From NCBI GenBank assembly GCA_024234815.1, contig JACKNO010000001.1, forward strand, positions 372,001 to 436,000: 64,000 bases of DNA, written 5' to 3'. Below the pieces are notes generated by a model. The model was not told the origin of the DNA. It searched no databases and saw only the letters and a program-made list of their open reading frames with translations. The position numbers and the translations under genes were made by a program. Source of the stretch: Pseudomonadales bacterium (GTDB lineage: Bacteria; Pseudomonadota; Gammaproteobacteria; Pseudomonadales; Halieaceae). Shown here piece after piece: positions 16,804 to 25,264 of the stretch (the stretch's first letter is position 1; every line of letters starts with the position of its first letter).

Positions 16804-16887
16804 CTGCGGCCCGAAAAAAGTTACTTTTTTTTCATTAAAAACAGTATGTTAGCAAGGCCAGCCGAAAAAGGGGCCGCATCGGGCCGG

Positions 16888-17871
16888 TTAACGTGGCTGG
16901 ATCTCAACCAGGTGGCGCGCGACGGCCAACCAGGCGCCCGCAAGCCCCAGCATACCCCCGAGAATAATCAGGTTCAGGGCGCCCATGACGCCGAGCCCAC
17001 GCAGCTGGAATTCGCTCTGGTAGAGGCGCGCGAGGTCGCTGACGGGCTCGCGCAGGAACCACAACGACCCGGCCACCAGCAGGCCGGCGAAGAGGCCGCC
17101 GCCAACCCCGTACCAGAGACCTGTATAGAGAAACGGCCGCCGCACAAAGGCGTTGCTTCCCCCCACCAGTTTGATGATCACAATCTCCTCACGGCGGCCC
17201 TCGATGGCCAGCCTGATGGTGTTGCCCAGGATCAGGAGTACCCCCACGACCAGCAGCACGGCCACCGCCAGTACGAGCCGGCGACCCAGTTCCATCAGGC
17301 TGTTAAGCCGTTGCAACCACTCCATATCCAGCACCGCCTGGGCCACGCCGGGATGCGACTGCAGTTCATCTCGCAAAGCGATGGCCGCCGCCTGTGCGGA
17401 ACTGTCCGCCGGCGACACCAGTATCAGGTGCGGCAGGGGATTGCTGTCGAGGCTGTCCAGCACGTCGGCGAAGCCCGAGAGGGTGCGGAACTCCTCCAGC
17501 GCCTCCTGGCGCGACACAAAGCGGGTTTGGGCGATATCCGGTCGCTCGATCAACTCCTGCTGCAACTCCCGGGCCCGCTCGTCGCTTACCTCATCCTGCA
17601 GGAATAGTGATATCTGCGCCGGACTATCCCAGCTCACGCTGAGCTGACTGACATTATCCAGGGCCACGTCAAGACCCGTTGGCAACGCCAGGGCGATTCC
17701 GATAACCAGCCAGGTCAGGAGGCTGGTGCCGGGGTTGTCAATTACCCTGCTCATACTGTCGGCTGCCGACAGGCGATGATGTTGCAGCCACCCGTTGTAG
17801 CGCTCGCGCCAGCCGGTACGACTCTGGCTGGCGCCCTCGCGCCGTGGGGCAGACGAGCCGCGCCCGATCAC
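16888..17871 (-). CDS. ftsX: Cell-division protein FtsX (ABC-type permease)
   Basis: The 327-residue protein has the FtsX layout: a cytoplasmic N-tail, one membrane helix (about 50-70), a periplasmic domain (VSWDSPAQISLFLQDEVSDE onwards), then three more helices. NTIRLAIEGRREEIVIIKLVGGSNAFVRRPFLYTG is the conserved cytoplasmic loop. With FtsE it controls periplasmic amidase activation at the septum. The GTG start overlaps the ftsE stop by 4 bases. Confidence 0.96.
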   Translation of the reverse strand: MIGRGSSAPRREGASQSRTGWRERYNGWLQHHRLSAADSMSRVIDNPGTSLLTWLVIGIALALPTGLDVALDNVSQLSVSWDSPAQISLFLQDEVSDERARELQQELIERPDIAQTRFVSRQEALEEFRTLSGFADVLDSLDSNPLPHLILVSPADSSAQAAAIALRDELQSHPGVAQAVLDMEWLQRLNSLMELGRRLVLAVAVLLVVGVLLILGNTIRLAIEGRREEIVIIKLVGGSNAFVRRPFLYTGLWYGVGGGLFAGLLVAGSLWFLREPVSDLARLYQSEFQLRGLGVMGALNLIILGGMLGLAGAWLAVARHLVEIQPR

Positions 17872-18533
17872 GTTTTACTCCCCGCGACCAGTCGCCCCTC
17901 GCGCAGGGTGATAATGCGATGGCGCAGCCGGGAGATCAGGGCGAGATCGTGGCTTGCGATAAGTACGGTCACCCCCACCTGGTTAAACTCCTCGAACAGT
18001 TGCATGACTTCCGCGGAAAGAGCGGGATCGAGGTTGCCGGTGGGCTCATCGGCGAGCAGGATTTTCGGTTTGCCAACCACTGCCCGGGCGATTCCTACCC
18101 GCTGCTGCTCGCCGCCGGACAGGGTTACGGGCATCGCCCGCTCGCGGTCGAGGAGTCCCACCTTGTCCAGCGCGGCGCGTACCCTCCTGCCCACCTCGCG
18201 GTAATCATAGCCGGCTATAATCAGCGGCAGCGCCACGTTGTCGAATACTGTCCGGTCCAGCAGCAGGCGGTGGTTCTGGAAGACAACCCCGATATTCCTG
18301 CGGTGCCGCGGTACGCCGCGTGGGCCGATGCTGGCCAGATTCTGCCCGTCCACCAGCACCTGGCCACGGCTGGGGCGCTCCATCAACATAATCATGCGCA
18401 GCAGGGTGGTCTTGCCGGCACCGGAGTGGCCGGTGATAAACACCAACTCGTCCCGCCCGATGTCCACGGTCACTTCCCGCAGCGCGTCATGGCCCTCGCC
18501 ATAGCGCTTGCTTACGCGGTCAAAGCTGATCAT
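17868..18533 (-). CDS. ftsE: Cell-division ATP-binding protein FtsE
   Basis: The 221-residue ABC ATPase partners FtsX. Walker A is GHSGAGKTTLL, the signature is LSGGEQQRVGIARA and Walker B is ILLADEPTGNLDP. The N-terminus MISFDRVSKRYGEGHDALREV is typical of FtsE. It overlaps ftsY upstream (ATGA) and ftsX downstream (GTGA), so the three are one coupled operon. Confidence 0.97.
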   Translation of the reverse strand: MISFDRVSKRYGEGHDALREVTVDIGRDELVFITGHSGAGKTTLLRMIMLMERPSRGQVLVDGQNLASIGPRGVPRHRRNIGVVFQNHRLLLDRTVFDNVALPLIIAGYDYREVGRRVRAALDKVGLLDRERAMPVTLSGGEQQRVGIARAVVGKPKILLADEPTGNLDPALSAEVMQLFEEFNQVGVTVLIASHDLALISRLRHRIITLREGRLVAGSKT

Positions 18534-19675
18534 GCAGCGGCGTCTTCTCCCGCGAACAGGGCGTCAATGAACTGCCTGGCCTGAAATGGCCGCAGGTCTT
18601 CCACCGCCTCGCCCACGCCGACAAAGCGGATGGGCAGGGCGAGCTTTTTCGCAATCGCGAAAATCACCCCGCCTTTGGCGGTGCCGTCGAGTTTGGTGAG
18701 GGTGAGGCCTGAGACACCGACCCACTGCTGGAACTCCGCAGCCTGGGCCAGGGCGTTCTGGCCGGTGCCGGCATCGAGTACCAGCATGACCTCGTGGGGA
18801 GCGCTGGCGTCCAGCTTGCCCATCACCCGCACTACTTTTTTCAATTCCTCCATCAGGTTGTCCTTGTTGTGCAGGCGCCCGGCGGTATCGGCAATCAGGA
18901 CATCCACATTGCGGGCCCGGGCAGCCTGTAGCGCGTCAAACAGCACCGACGCACTGTCCGCCCCGGTGTGTTGCGCGATTACCGGCACACCATTGCGATC
19001 ACCCCAGACTTGCAACTGTTCTACGGCGGCGGCGCGAAATGTGTCGCCGGCGGCCAGCATCACCGATCGCCCCTCGTTGAGGTAGCGCCGCGCCATCTTG
19101 CCGATCGTGGTGGTCTTGCCAACGCCGTTTACCCCGACCATGAGAATGACATAAGGTTTTTTGCCCGAGACATCCAGCGCCTGCTCGCAGGGTTTGAGCA
19201 GTGCGTGCAACTCCTCCCGCAGGGCGGCGAGCAGGCCGTCGGCGTGGGTGAGTTCCTTGCGCGAAACCCGCTGCGTGAGGTGGCCAATGATGTCACGGGT
19301 CGCGTCCACTCCCACGTCTGCCAGTAGCAATCGCGACTCCAGTTCCTCCAACAGGTCTTCATCGATTTCCTTGCGGCCGAGAAAAAGGGTGCCCATTCCC
19401 TGCACCAGGTTCTCGCTGGTACGTCCCAATCCTCGCCGCAGGCGCGAGAAAAAGCCCTTTTTCGCCGGCTCCCCCGCTTCCCCGGGCGCAGCGGATTCGG
19501 CGGGTGCAGCGGCCTCAGTAGCGGCAGTTGTCTCGATCTCCACCGTTGCATCGGGCGCACGAACCGCCGGCTCCTGTTCCCCGGTTGCGGCTGCGGCTGC
19601 GGCTGCAGTTGCAGATTCCGTTTCAGGCGGAACAGATTGTTCCCCAGACACTTTCTTGCGTTTGAAAAATTTCAT
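18530..19675 (-). CDS. ftsY: Signal recognition particle receptor FtsY
   Basis: The 381-residue SRP receptor docks ribosome-SRP complexes at the inner membrane. A basic start (MKFFKRKKVS) and an Ala/Glu-rich acidic A domain (to about residue 75) precede the NG GTPase, with GVNGVGKTTTIGKMA (G1), DTFRAAAVEQL, DTAGRLHNKDNLM (G3) and TKLDGTAKGG (G4). I chose ATG 19675, which gives the usual basic N-terminus; the open frame upstream is antisense to rsmD. It is divergent from rsmD. Confidence 0.97.
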   Translation of the reverse strand: MKFFKRKKVSGEQSVPPETESATAAAAAAATGEQEPAVRAPDATVEIETTAATEAAAPAESAAPGEAGEPAKKGFFSRLRRGLGRTSENLVQGMGTLFLGRKEIDEDLLEELESRLLLADVGVDATRDIIGHLTQRVSRKELTHADGLLAALREELHALLKPCEQALDVSGKKPYVILMVGVNGVGKTTTIGKMARRYLNEGRSVMLAAGDTFRAAAVEQLQVWGDRNGVPVIAQHTGADSASVLFDALQAARARNVDVLIADTAGRLHNKDNLMEELKKVVRVMGKLDASAPHEVMLVLDAGTGQNALAQAAEFQQWVGVSGLTLTKLDGTAKGGVIFAIAKKLALPIRFVGVGEAVEDLRPFQARQFIDALFAGEDAAA

Positions 19676-19765
19676 AATTGAAGCGCTTATTGTCGTGCTA
19701 GAGTGCTCACAGGCGAGCGCCTGCAAAAAGACGACTATCCTAACATCCTTGCACAAAGCGACGAA

Positions 19766-20350
19766 ATGGCCAGATCCGGCAACCGCCCCAAACATCTCAG
19801 CACCCTGCGGATCATCGGCGGCCAGTGGCGGGGGCGTAAGCTCACCTTTACGCCCGCCCCGGGCCTGCGCCCCACCAGCGACAGGGTGCGCGAAACCCTG
19901 TTTAACTGGCTGAGCCCCTGCGTGCATGGCGCCCGCTGCCTGGATCTGTTCGCGGGCAGTGGTGCGCTGGGTCTCGAGGCCCTGTCCCGGGGAGCCGCCA
20001 GCTGTGATTTTGTAGACAGCTCCGCGGCGGCGCTGCGCCAGATAGTGCAGCACCTGCAAGCAGTGGGTGCAACTGACCTGGCCCGCTGCCATCCGCTGCC
20101 CGCCGCGACTTTCGTGGAATCCGCACAGTCGCCATTCGACATCGTATTCATCGACCCGCCGTTCGGCAAAGGCCTGGTCGACCCTGTCTGTGCGCAGCTG
20201 GCCGACCGGGAACTGCTGGCCGATGGCTGCTTTATCTACGTGGAGACCGCGGTACGGGATCCGCAGCCAAATGTACCCCTGAACTGGTTGCCACACAGGG
20301 AGAAGGTGGCCGGCGAAGTCGCCTACCGGCTGTACGTCAAGGGCGGCTGA
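19766..20350 (+). CDS. rsmD: 16S rRNA m2G966 methyltransferase
   Basis: The 194-residue protein methylates G966 of 16S rRNA. LRIIGGQWRGRKLTF is the conserved start; RPTSDRVRETLFNWL, CLDLFAGSGALGLEALSRGA (SAM loop) and VFIDPPFGKG (catalytic D-P-P-F) follow. I chose ATG 19766 because similarity begins shortly after it; a 21-codon extension is open but unsupported. It is divergent from ftsY, the common arrangement. Confidence 0.95.
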   Translation: MARSGNRPKHLSTLRIIGGQWRGRKLTFTPAPGLRPTSDRVRETLFNWLSPCVHGARCLDLFAGSGALGLEALSRGAASCDFVDSSAAALRQIVQHLQAVGATDLARCHPLPAATFVESAQSPFDIVFIDPPFGKGLVDPVCAQLADRELLADGCFIYVETAVRDPQPNVPLNWLPHREKVAGEVAYRLYVKGG

Positions 20351-20462
20351 CGGTGGCGGTCACTGCGCTCGAGAACTCGATCATCCCGCGCGGGGTTTCG
20401 TTGTGGCGTCCCTGCAAATTGTTTACCATCCAATGCTCACGCCGCCAAAACAGGCCTGCCTC

Positions 20463-20951
20463 ATGCGCACCCACTCCGTCATCTACCCGGGTACCTTCGA
20501 TCCCATTACAAACGGCCATGTGGATCTTACGGAAAGAGCCGCCCGCCTGTTCGACCGGGTCGTGGTCGCGATAGCTCACAGCGCAAAAAAAGCGCCGATG
20601 TTCTCCCTCGAAGAGCGCACTGAGCTGTGCCGGGCATCCCTGTCACACCTGGACAATGTCGAGGTGGTGAGCTTCAACAACCTGCTGATCGATTTTGCCA
20701 AAAGCCAGGGCGCCAGCTGCGTACTGCGCGGGCTGCGGGCAGTGGCGGATTTTGAGTATGAGTTCCAGCTGGCAAACATGAACCGGGCTATGTACCCGGC
20801 CTTCGAGAGTATTTTCCTGACTCCTTCCGAGCATCTTGCCTATATTTCCAGTTCGCTGGTGAGGGAGATAGCCGCACTGGACGGAGACATCAGCCCCTTC
20901 GTTCCGGAGCCGGTGAACCGGGCAATTCGCGAGCGCTATCCCAACACCTGA
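20463..20951 (+). CDS. coaD: Phosphopantetheine adenylyltransferase
   Basis: The 162-residue enzyme makes dephospho-CoA. The nucleotidyltransferase motif T-x-G-H is in YPGTFDPITNGHVDL; VLRGLRAVADFEYEFQLANMNR and YISSSLVREIA are also diagnostic. ATG 20463 gives the standard N-terminus MRTHSVIYPGTFDP. coaBC, an earlier CoA step, is about 3 kb away on the same strand but not in the same operon. Confidence 0.97.
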   Translation: MRTHSVIYPGTFDPITNGHVDLTERAARLFDRVVVAIAHSAKKAPMFSLEERTELCRASLSHLDNVEVVSFNNLLIDFAKSQGASCVLRGLRAVADFEYEFQLANMNRAMYPAFESIFLTPSEHLAYISSSLVREIAALDGDISPFVPEPVNRAIRERYPNT

Positions 20952-21064
20952 ACGCGGGCTCGCCGGGGTGTTTGAGTTCTACAAAACCCCGCGGGGCGTG
21001 CGGTGCCCGGCAGTTGCCCAGGGCGAATCCCCGGGATTGATCTGGCCTTGACTCTATTGCCCGG

Positions 21065-21463
21065 CTACTGCGCGGCCTCGGCCTCGGCAGCCGCAGCCTT
21101 TCGCTGCTCGTGTTGCTCGATGTCCCTGTTGGTATAGCCCGACTGCCGGCAACCGAGGCAGCGCACGAAGGTCTGCTCGCCTGGGCCGAGAATCAGCGTA
21201 TCCGCCGCATCACCGGCATTGCCCGCCATCAGGGTAAAGGGCAGGCTCGCCAGCCACAGGACCGTGCCGCCGGCGGTCAGGACCAGCCCAATAGGCCGCG
21301 CTACAACAAAATCACCCAACATCGCAAAAGCATTCGGATTCTCATCGACAGCCCCATCGCGACCGACCGTGGCGGAGCTCTGAGCCCAGAGCGACTGCGG
21401 CAGCATAAGACAGGCGATCATCAGTGCGGTGCACAAGCGGCTGGCGTCTGACATTTTTTTCAT
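21065..21463 (-). CDS. Small exported/membrane protein, function unknown
   Basis: The 132-residue protein starts with a signal-like segment (about 9-28, ending LWAQ), has one further hydrophobic stretch (about 50-80, ARPIGLVLTAGGTVLWLASLPFT) and a charged Ala/Glu/Gln-rich C-terminus with one C-x-x-C (CLGC). It resembles a family near coaD/mutM in Pseudomonas that databases loosely call 'multidrug transporter', a label the sequence does not support. ATG 21463 has GGGAG upstream. I cannot assign a function. Confidence 0.75.
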   Translation of the reverse strand: MKKMSDASRLCTALMIACLMLPQSLWAQSSATVGRDGAVDENPNAFAMLGDFVVARPIGLVLTAGGTVLWLASLPFTLMAGNAGDAADTLILGPGEQTFVRCLGCRQSGYTNRDIEQHEQRKAAAAEAEAAQ

Positions 21464-21519
21464 ATTTTTCTCCCGGGTTATCACCCCGTTTTCCCCTACT
21501 GCGCTTCAGTTTAGCCCCA

Positions 21520-22332
21520 TCACCGCTGGCAGGTCACGCAGAAAACTGTAGTTCGTTGACCCTGGCGAATCTCCCGCAAGCGGGCACCGCAACTCTTGCA
21601 GGGCTCGCCGCCACGACCGTACACGTAGAGCTGCTGGGCAAAGTACCCCGGCTTGCCGTCACCGCCGACAAAATCACGCAAGGTGGTTCCACCCTGCTCT
21701 ATAGCCGAAGTAAGCACTTGCTTTATGTTGTCTGCGAGAACCCTGTACCGGGTTCTGGATATGCGTCCGGCGGCGCGCCGGGGGTCCACCCCGGAAATAA
21801 ACAGCACCTCGTTGGCGTAAATATTACCGACCCCCACGACAGTCCTGGCGTCCATGATGAAGCTTTTGACCGGGCAGGATCGCCCCCGCGAGCGGCGATA
21901 CAGTAGATCCCCGTCGAAATCGGGAGACAATGGTTCCGGCCCAAGTTGGCCGAGCAGCACGTGTTGTTCCCCCGGCTCCAGCCAGAGAAAGCAACCGAAG
22001 CGCCGGGGGTCGTGATAGCGCAGGCAGGCGCCTGACTGCAGCAGGATATCTATATGGTCGTGCTTACCCGGGGCCTGCCCGGCGTCCACTACCCGCAGCG
22101 AGCCGGACATGCCGAGGTGAACCAGCAGGCTGCCGGCTGCCGTCCTGAACAGCAGGTATTTCGCGCGCCGCTCTATCGTCTCGATCTTCTGTCCGGCGAT
22201 GACCCGGGGGAGTTGTTCCGGCACCGGCCAGCGCAACCTGGATTCCCGCACCAGGAGGCGCTTCACGACCTGGCCCTCGCAATAGGGAGATACGCCCCTG
22301 CGAGTCGTTTCAACTTCTGGTAGTTCCGGCAT
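21520..22332 (-). CDS. mutM: Formamidopyrimidine-DNA glycosylase (MutM/Fpg)
   Basis: The 270-residue bifunctional glycosylase/AP lyase removes 8-oxoguanine. Pro2 and Glu3 (MPELPEVET) are the catalytic residues, Lys58 (RRAKYLLF) is the conserved lysine, and NIYANEVLF and GGTTLRDFVGGDGKPGYF are helix-two-turn-helix region signatures. The C-terminal zinc finger C-x2-C-x16-C-x2-C is intact. ATG 22332 is fixed by Pro2; the longer frame upstream would bury the catalytic N-terminus. Confidence 0.97.
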   Translation of the reverse strand: MPELPEVETTRRGVSPYCEGQVVKRLLVRESRLRWPVPEQLPRVIAGQKIETIERRAKYLLFRTAAGSLLVHLGMSGSLRVVDAGQAPGKHDHIDILLQSGACLRYHDPRRFGCFLWLEPGEQHVLLGQLGPEPLSPDFDGDLLYRRSRGRSCPVKSFIMDARTVVGVGNIYANEVLFISGVDPRRAAGRISRTRYRVLADNIKQVLTSAIEQGGTTLRDFVGGDGKPGYFAQQLYVYGRGGEPCKSCGARLREIRQGQRTTVFCVTCQR

Positions 22333-22494
22333 GGTTTCCTGGCCCGGGCTTGAGTGCTGGCCGGTCAGCCTGCACCGGCTTGCACGCCGGCGCAAGCCCC
22401 GTCAAGAAGATGTGTCGCGAGTGGACTTTTGCTTCACCGCGCCCCGCATACCCCGGGACGAGTCCTGCGCAAGCGACAGCCTTCCCCATAACGC

Positions 22495-22519
22495 AAAAAC
22501 CCCGACCAGGGCCGGGGTT
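22495..22519 (-). terminator. Intrinsic terminator after rpmB-rpmG
   Basis: On the minus strand a perfect 7-base stem (AACCCCG / CGGGGTT) with an 8-base loop runs into a T run (TTTTTGCG), about 30 bases past the rpmG stop. This is a textbook Rho-independent terminator. Confidence 0.85.
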
Positions 22520-22549
22520 CTTGCAAAGCATGCAATAAAGGGCAGGCGG

Positions 22550-22705
22550 TTACTTGATCTTGCCTTCCTTATACATGACGTGCTTGCGTGCCACCGGATC
22601 GTACTTTTTCATTTCCAGCTTGTCGGGGGTGGTACGCTTGTTCTTGTCAGTGGTATAGAAATGCCCAGTACCGGCTGACGAGTTCATTCTGATCTTGTCT
22701 CTCAT
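22550..22705 (-). CDS. rpmG: 50S ribosomal protein L33
   Basis: The 51-residue protein reads MRDKIRMNSSAGTGHFYTT, then DKNKRTTPDKLEMKKYDPVA and RKHVMYKEGKIK. This matches bacterial L33 in length and sequence. It lacks the paired zinc-binding C-x-x-C motifs, so it is the zinc-independent (C-minus) form. It is 12 bases downstream of rpmB and shares its promoter and terminator. Confidence 0.96.
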   Translation of the reverse strand: MRDKIRMNSSAGTGHFYTTDKNKRTTPDKLEMKKYDPVARKHVMYKEGKIK

Positions 22706-22717
22706 CGCAGTTCTCCC

Positions 22718-22954
22718 TTAAACCTTTTCACCGCGGGCGCGGATTTCGCTCAGCACCTGCTCAATACCGTTCTTGTCGATAATACGCATGCCCTTGCTCG
22801 AGACGCGCAAACTCACAAAACGCTTTTCCGACTCTATCCAGAAGCGGTGATGATGCAGATTCGGCAAAAAACGGCGACGTGTGCGGTTTTTCGCGTGTGA
22901 TACATTGTTTCCTGTAACCGGTCGCTTGCCGGTTACCTGACATACTCTAGCCAT
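22718..22954 (-). CDS. rpmB: 50S ribosomal protein L28
   Basis: The 78-residue protein begins MARVCQVTGKRPVTGNNVSH and continues NRTRRRFLPNLHHHRFW, the L28 signature. ATG 22954 gives the exact family length; the open frame upstream is leader. A strong promoter lies about 90 bases upstream. The rpmB-rpmG-mutM order is conserved in gammaproteobacteria, but a terminator separates mutM here. Confidence 0.97.
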   Translation of the reverse strand: MARVCQVTGKRPVTGNNVSHAKNRTRRRFLPNLHHHRFWIESEKRFVSLRVSSKGMRIIDKNGIEQVLSEIRARGEKV

Positions 22955-23044
22955 GGTCTTGTCGCTCCCAAAAGTTCGCGGGATTTCAGTGAAAAATGAG
23001 GTCAGGGTGGGCGTAAAAGAAGCCCCTGCCGCGCAGAGCGCGAC

Positions 23045-23073
23045 TTTATAACAGAACCCCCTGGCCATATCAA
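23045..23073 (-). promoter_or_regulatory. Strong sigma-70 promoter of rpmB-rpmG
   Basis: On the minus strand TTGATA and TATAAA are separated by exactly 17 bases. Transcription would start near 23038, giving an rpmB leader of about 84 bases. Position and strength suit a ribosomal-protein operon. Confidence 0.8.
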
Positions 23074-23196
23074 GCGAAAGATTTGAGCGCCGCAAAGGCC
23101 GTGGAAGCCGGCGACGGCCGGCGTAGCTGCCTGGACGGATGTCCCGCGGACCTGGTCGCGGCCGCATATACCGGCGAGGGTTATTCCCGACCCTCT

Positions 23197-23871
23197 TTAC
23201 AGCAGCCCTTCCTGGGCAAAGGAAAACTCCCTCCCCCGGCCGACAATGACATGGTCCAGGACCCGTATATCAAGCAGGCCGAGTGCCGCGCTGAGGCGCT
23301 CGGTAATGCGCCGGTCCGCCGCACTCGGCTCTGCCACGCCGGAGGGGTGGTTGTGGCCAAAAATTACCGCGGCTGCCCGATGCTGCAGGGCCCGGATGGC
23401 TACCTCACGGGGGTAAACTGCCGCGCCATCCAGGGTGCCGAAGAACAGGTCCTCGCAACACAGGACCCGGTGTTGGCTGTCCAGGAAGATACAGCAGAAA
23501 ACTTCCCGGTTGTGGGAACCCAGGTGATACTGCAAAAATCGCAGGGTTTCCCCGGGGCTGGACAGGACATCGCTGGCCTTGACCACTTGCAGGGCCTGGC
23601 GGCGCGCCATTTCCATAGCAGCCTGCAGTTGGGCGTACTTGGCGCTGCCGACGCCGGGGCAGGCCAGCAAGCGAGGGCTTTCGACTCGCATCAGCCCGGC
23701 CAGGCCACCAAATTGCTCCAGCAGTTCACAGGCCAGGGTCAGAACGCTGCAGTCGCGATAGCCGGTGCCCAGCATCACCGCCAGCAGTTCTGCGTCAGAC
23801 AGCGACTGGACGCCGCGTTCCAGCAGTTTTTCACGCGGGCGCTCGCCCTCCCGCCATTGCGCATTACCCAT
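23197..23871 (-). CDS. radC: RadC/YeeS-family JAB-domain protein
   Basis: The 224-residue protein has an N-terminal helix-hairpin-helix region (LLACPGVGSAKYAQL) and a C-terminal JAB/MPN+ metalloprotease-like domain with GHNHPSGVAEPSAADRRIT (the H-x-H...S...D metal site). The role is unclear; the old DNA-repair assignment is not supported by genetics in other species. ATG 23871 has AGGGAGGAG upstream and gives MGNAQWREGERPREKLL, the standard start. It is divergent from coaBC. Confidence 0.94.
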   Translation of the reverse strand: MGNAQWREGERPREKLLERGVQSLSDAELLAVMLGTGYRDCSVLTLACELLEQFGGLAGLMRVESPRLLACPGVGSAKYAQLQAAMEMARRQALQVVKASDVLSSPGETLRFLQYHLGSHNREVFCCIFLDSQHRVLCCEDLFFGTLDGAAVYPREVAIRALQHRAAAVIFGHNHPSGVAEPSAADRRITERLSAALGLLDIRVLDHVIVGRGREFSFAQEGLL

Positions 23872-23919
23872 GCCACTCCTCCCTGAGTTCGGCCGGACGC
23901 GTGTGTCAAATCCGCTAAC

Positions 23920-23944
23920 GGAGTGGTATCTTTCCACTCCTTTT
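23920..23944. repeat. Inverted repeat between radC and coaBC
   Basis: GGAGTGG and CCACTCC flank a 7-base centre, and TTTT follows on the plus strand. It lies 48 bases upstream of radC and 27 bases before coaBC. It could be an operator for the divergent pair or a hairpin in the coaBC leader. A terminator role makes little sense because no plus-strand gene lies just upstream. Confidence 0.5.
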
Positions 23945-23971
23945 GGCTATTTTCCCAATTCGGGCGTGTGA

Positions 23972-25171
23972 ATGGCACATCTTTTCAATCGCAATATACT
24001 GCTGGGCATCAGCGGAGGGATCGCCGCCTACAAATCGGCGGAACTGGTGCGCCAACTGCGGGAGCGCGGCGCCACGGTGCGCGTCATCATGACGCGTGGC
24101 GCCCGCGAGTTCATTACGCCGCTCACCCTGCAGGCTCTTTCGGGAAACCCGGTACACACCGAATTGCTCGATACCGAGGCCGAGCTCGGCATGAGCCATA
24201 TCGAGCTGGCCCGCTGGGCGGACCTGCTGCTGATTGCACCCGCCACTGCGGATTTGCTGGCACGGCTGGCCAGCGGCCGCGCCGACGACCTGCTCACCAC
24301 CGTTGCCCTGGCCACCGCGGCGCCGCTGCTGCTGGCCCCGGCCATGAACCAGCAGATGTGGCGGGATCCCGCCACAGCCGCCAATATGGATACGCTTCGC
24401 TCTCGCGGCTGCCAGGTAGTGGGCCCCGCCAGTGGTGAGCAAGCCTGCGGCGACGTCGGCCCGGGTCGCATGGAGGATCCCCAGGCCATTGCCGCCGCGG
24501 CTGCGGGACTTTTCGAGAATGGCTTGCTGGCGGGCAAACGGGTTGTTATTACCGCCGGGCCAACCCGCGAAGCCCTGGACCCCGTGCGCTACATCTCAAA
24601 TCACAGTTCGGGAAAGATGGGTTACGCCCTGGCCCAGGCGGCAATAGATGCAGGGGCCCAAACGACCCTGGTCAGCGGGCCGGTGAACCTGGCTGCACCA
24701 TCCCACGCCCGGCTGTTGCCGGTAGAAAGCGCCAGCCAGATGTTGGATCAATGTCTTCAACTGCTACCTGAATGCGACATTTTTATCGCCTGTGCCGCAG
24801 TGGCCGACTATCGGCCGGCCTCGGTTGAGCAACAGAAAATCAAGAAAGGCCCGGAACAGATAACACTGCAACTGGTGCGCAACCCCGATATCGTGGCGAC
24901 TGTCGCAGCCAGTGAGCCACGGCCCTTTACAGTAGGCTTTGCGGCGGAAACCACGGCATTGCTGGCTCATGCGCAAGACAAAATGCTGCGCAAGGGTCTC
25001 GATATGATCGTTGCCAACGACGTATCCGACCGCTCTATCGGCTTTAATAGTGACAATAACGAGGCCACCGTCCTGTGGCCTGGCGGCGAGCAGGCACTGC
25101 CGCTGACGGGCAAAGGCGCTATGGCGCGGATGATTGTCGAGCTGATTGCGAAACGGCTTGATTCGCAGTGA
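23972..25171 (+). CDS. coaBC: Bifunctional phosphopantothenoylcysteine decarboxylase/synthetase
   Basis: The 399-residue protein combines CoaC (flavin decarboxylase, about 1-190) and CoaB (CTP-dependent synthetase, about 190-399). CoaC shows LLGISGGIAAYKSAELVRQL, APAMNQQMW and the active-site cysteine in ASGEQACGDVGPGR. CoaB shows TAGPTREALDPVRYISNHSSGKMGYALA, AAVADYRP and the lysine-rich KIKKGPEQITLQL loop. It makes 4'-phosphopantetheine for CoaD. In E. coli and Pseudomonas dut follows directly; here algC does. Confidence 0.97.
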   Translation: MAHLFNRNILLGISGGIAAYKSAELVRQLRERGATVRVIMTRGAREFITPLTLQALSGNPVHTELLDTEAELGMSHIELARWADLLLIAPATADLLARLASGRADDLLTTVALATAAPLLLAPAMNQQMWRDPATAANMDTLRSRGCQVVGPASGEQACGDVGPGRMEDPQAIAAAAAGLFENGLLAGKRVVITAGPTREALDPVRYISNHSSGKMGYALAQAAIDAGAQTTLVSGPVNLAAPSHARLLPVESASQMLDQCLQLLPECDIFIACAAVADYRPASVEQQKIKKGPEQITLQLVRNPDIVATVAASEPRPFTVGFAAETTALLAHAQDKMLRKGLDMIVANDVSDRSIGFNSDNNEATVLWPGGEQALPLTGKGAMARMIVELIAKRLDSQ

Positions 25172-25264
25172 TCGCCGGGAATAAGTCGATTTTCACATTT
25201 AAGTGTCGCACCCTGCGTAATATCATTGCTCCCTTATAAATAAGAAGCCGGACCAAACAGCGGA

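Noticed and set aside
16804..16860. Sigma-70 promoter for rpoH farther upstream (TTGCTA region)
   Set aside because: No -10 close to TATAAT occurs at a proper distance; the A/T-rich runs alone are not evidence.
19694..19710. A second CIRCE-like element between ftsY and rsmD
   Set aside because: Only one half resembles the consensus (GAGTGCT), and there is no matching arm at the required 9-base spacing.
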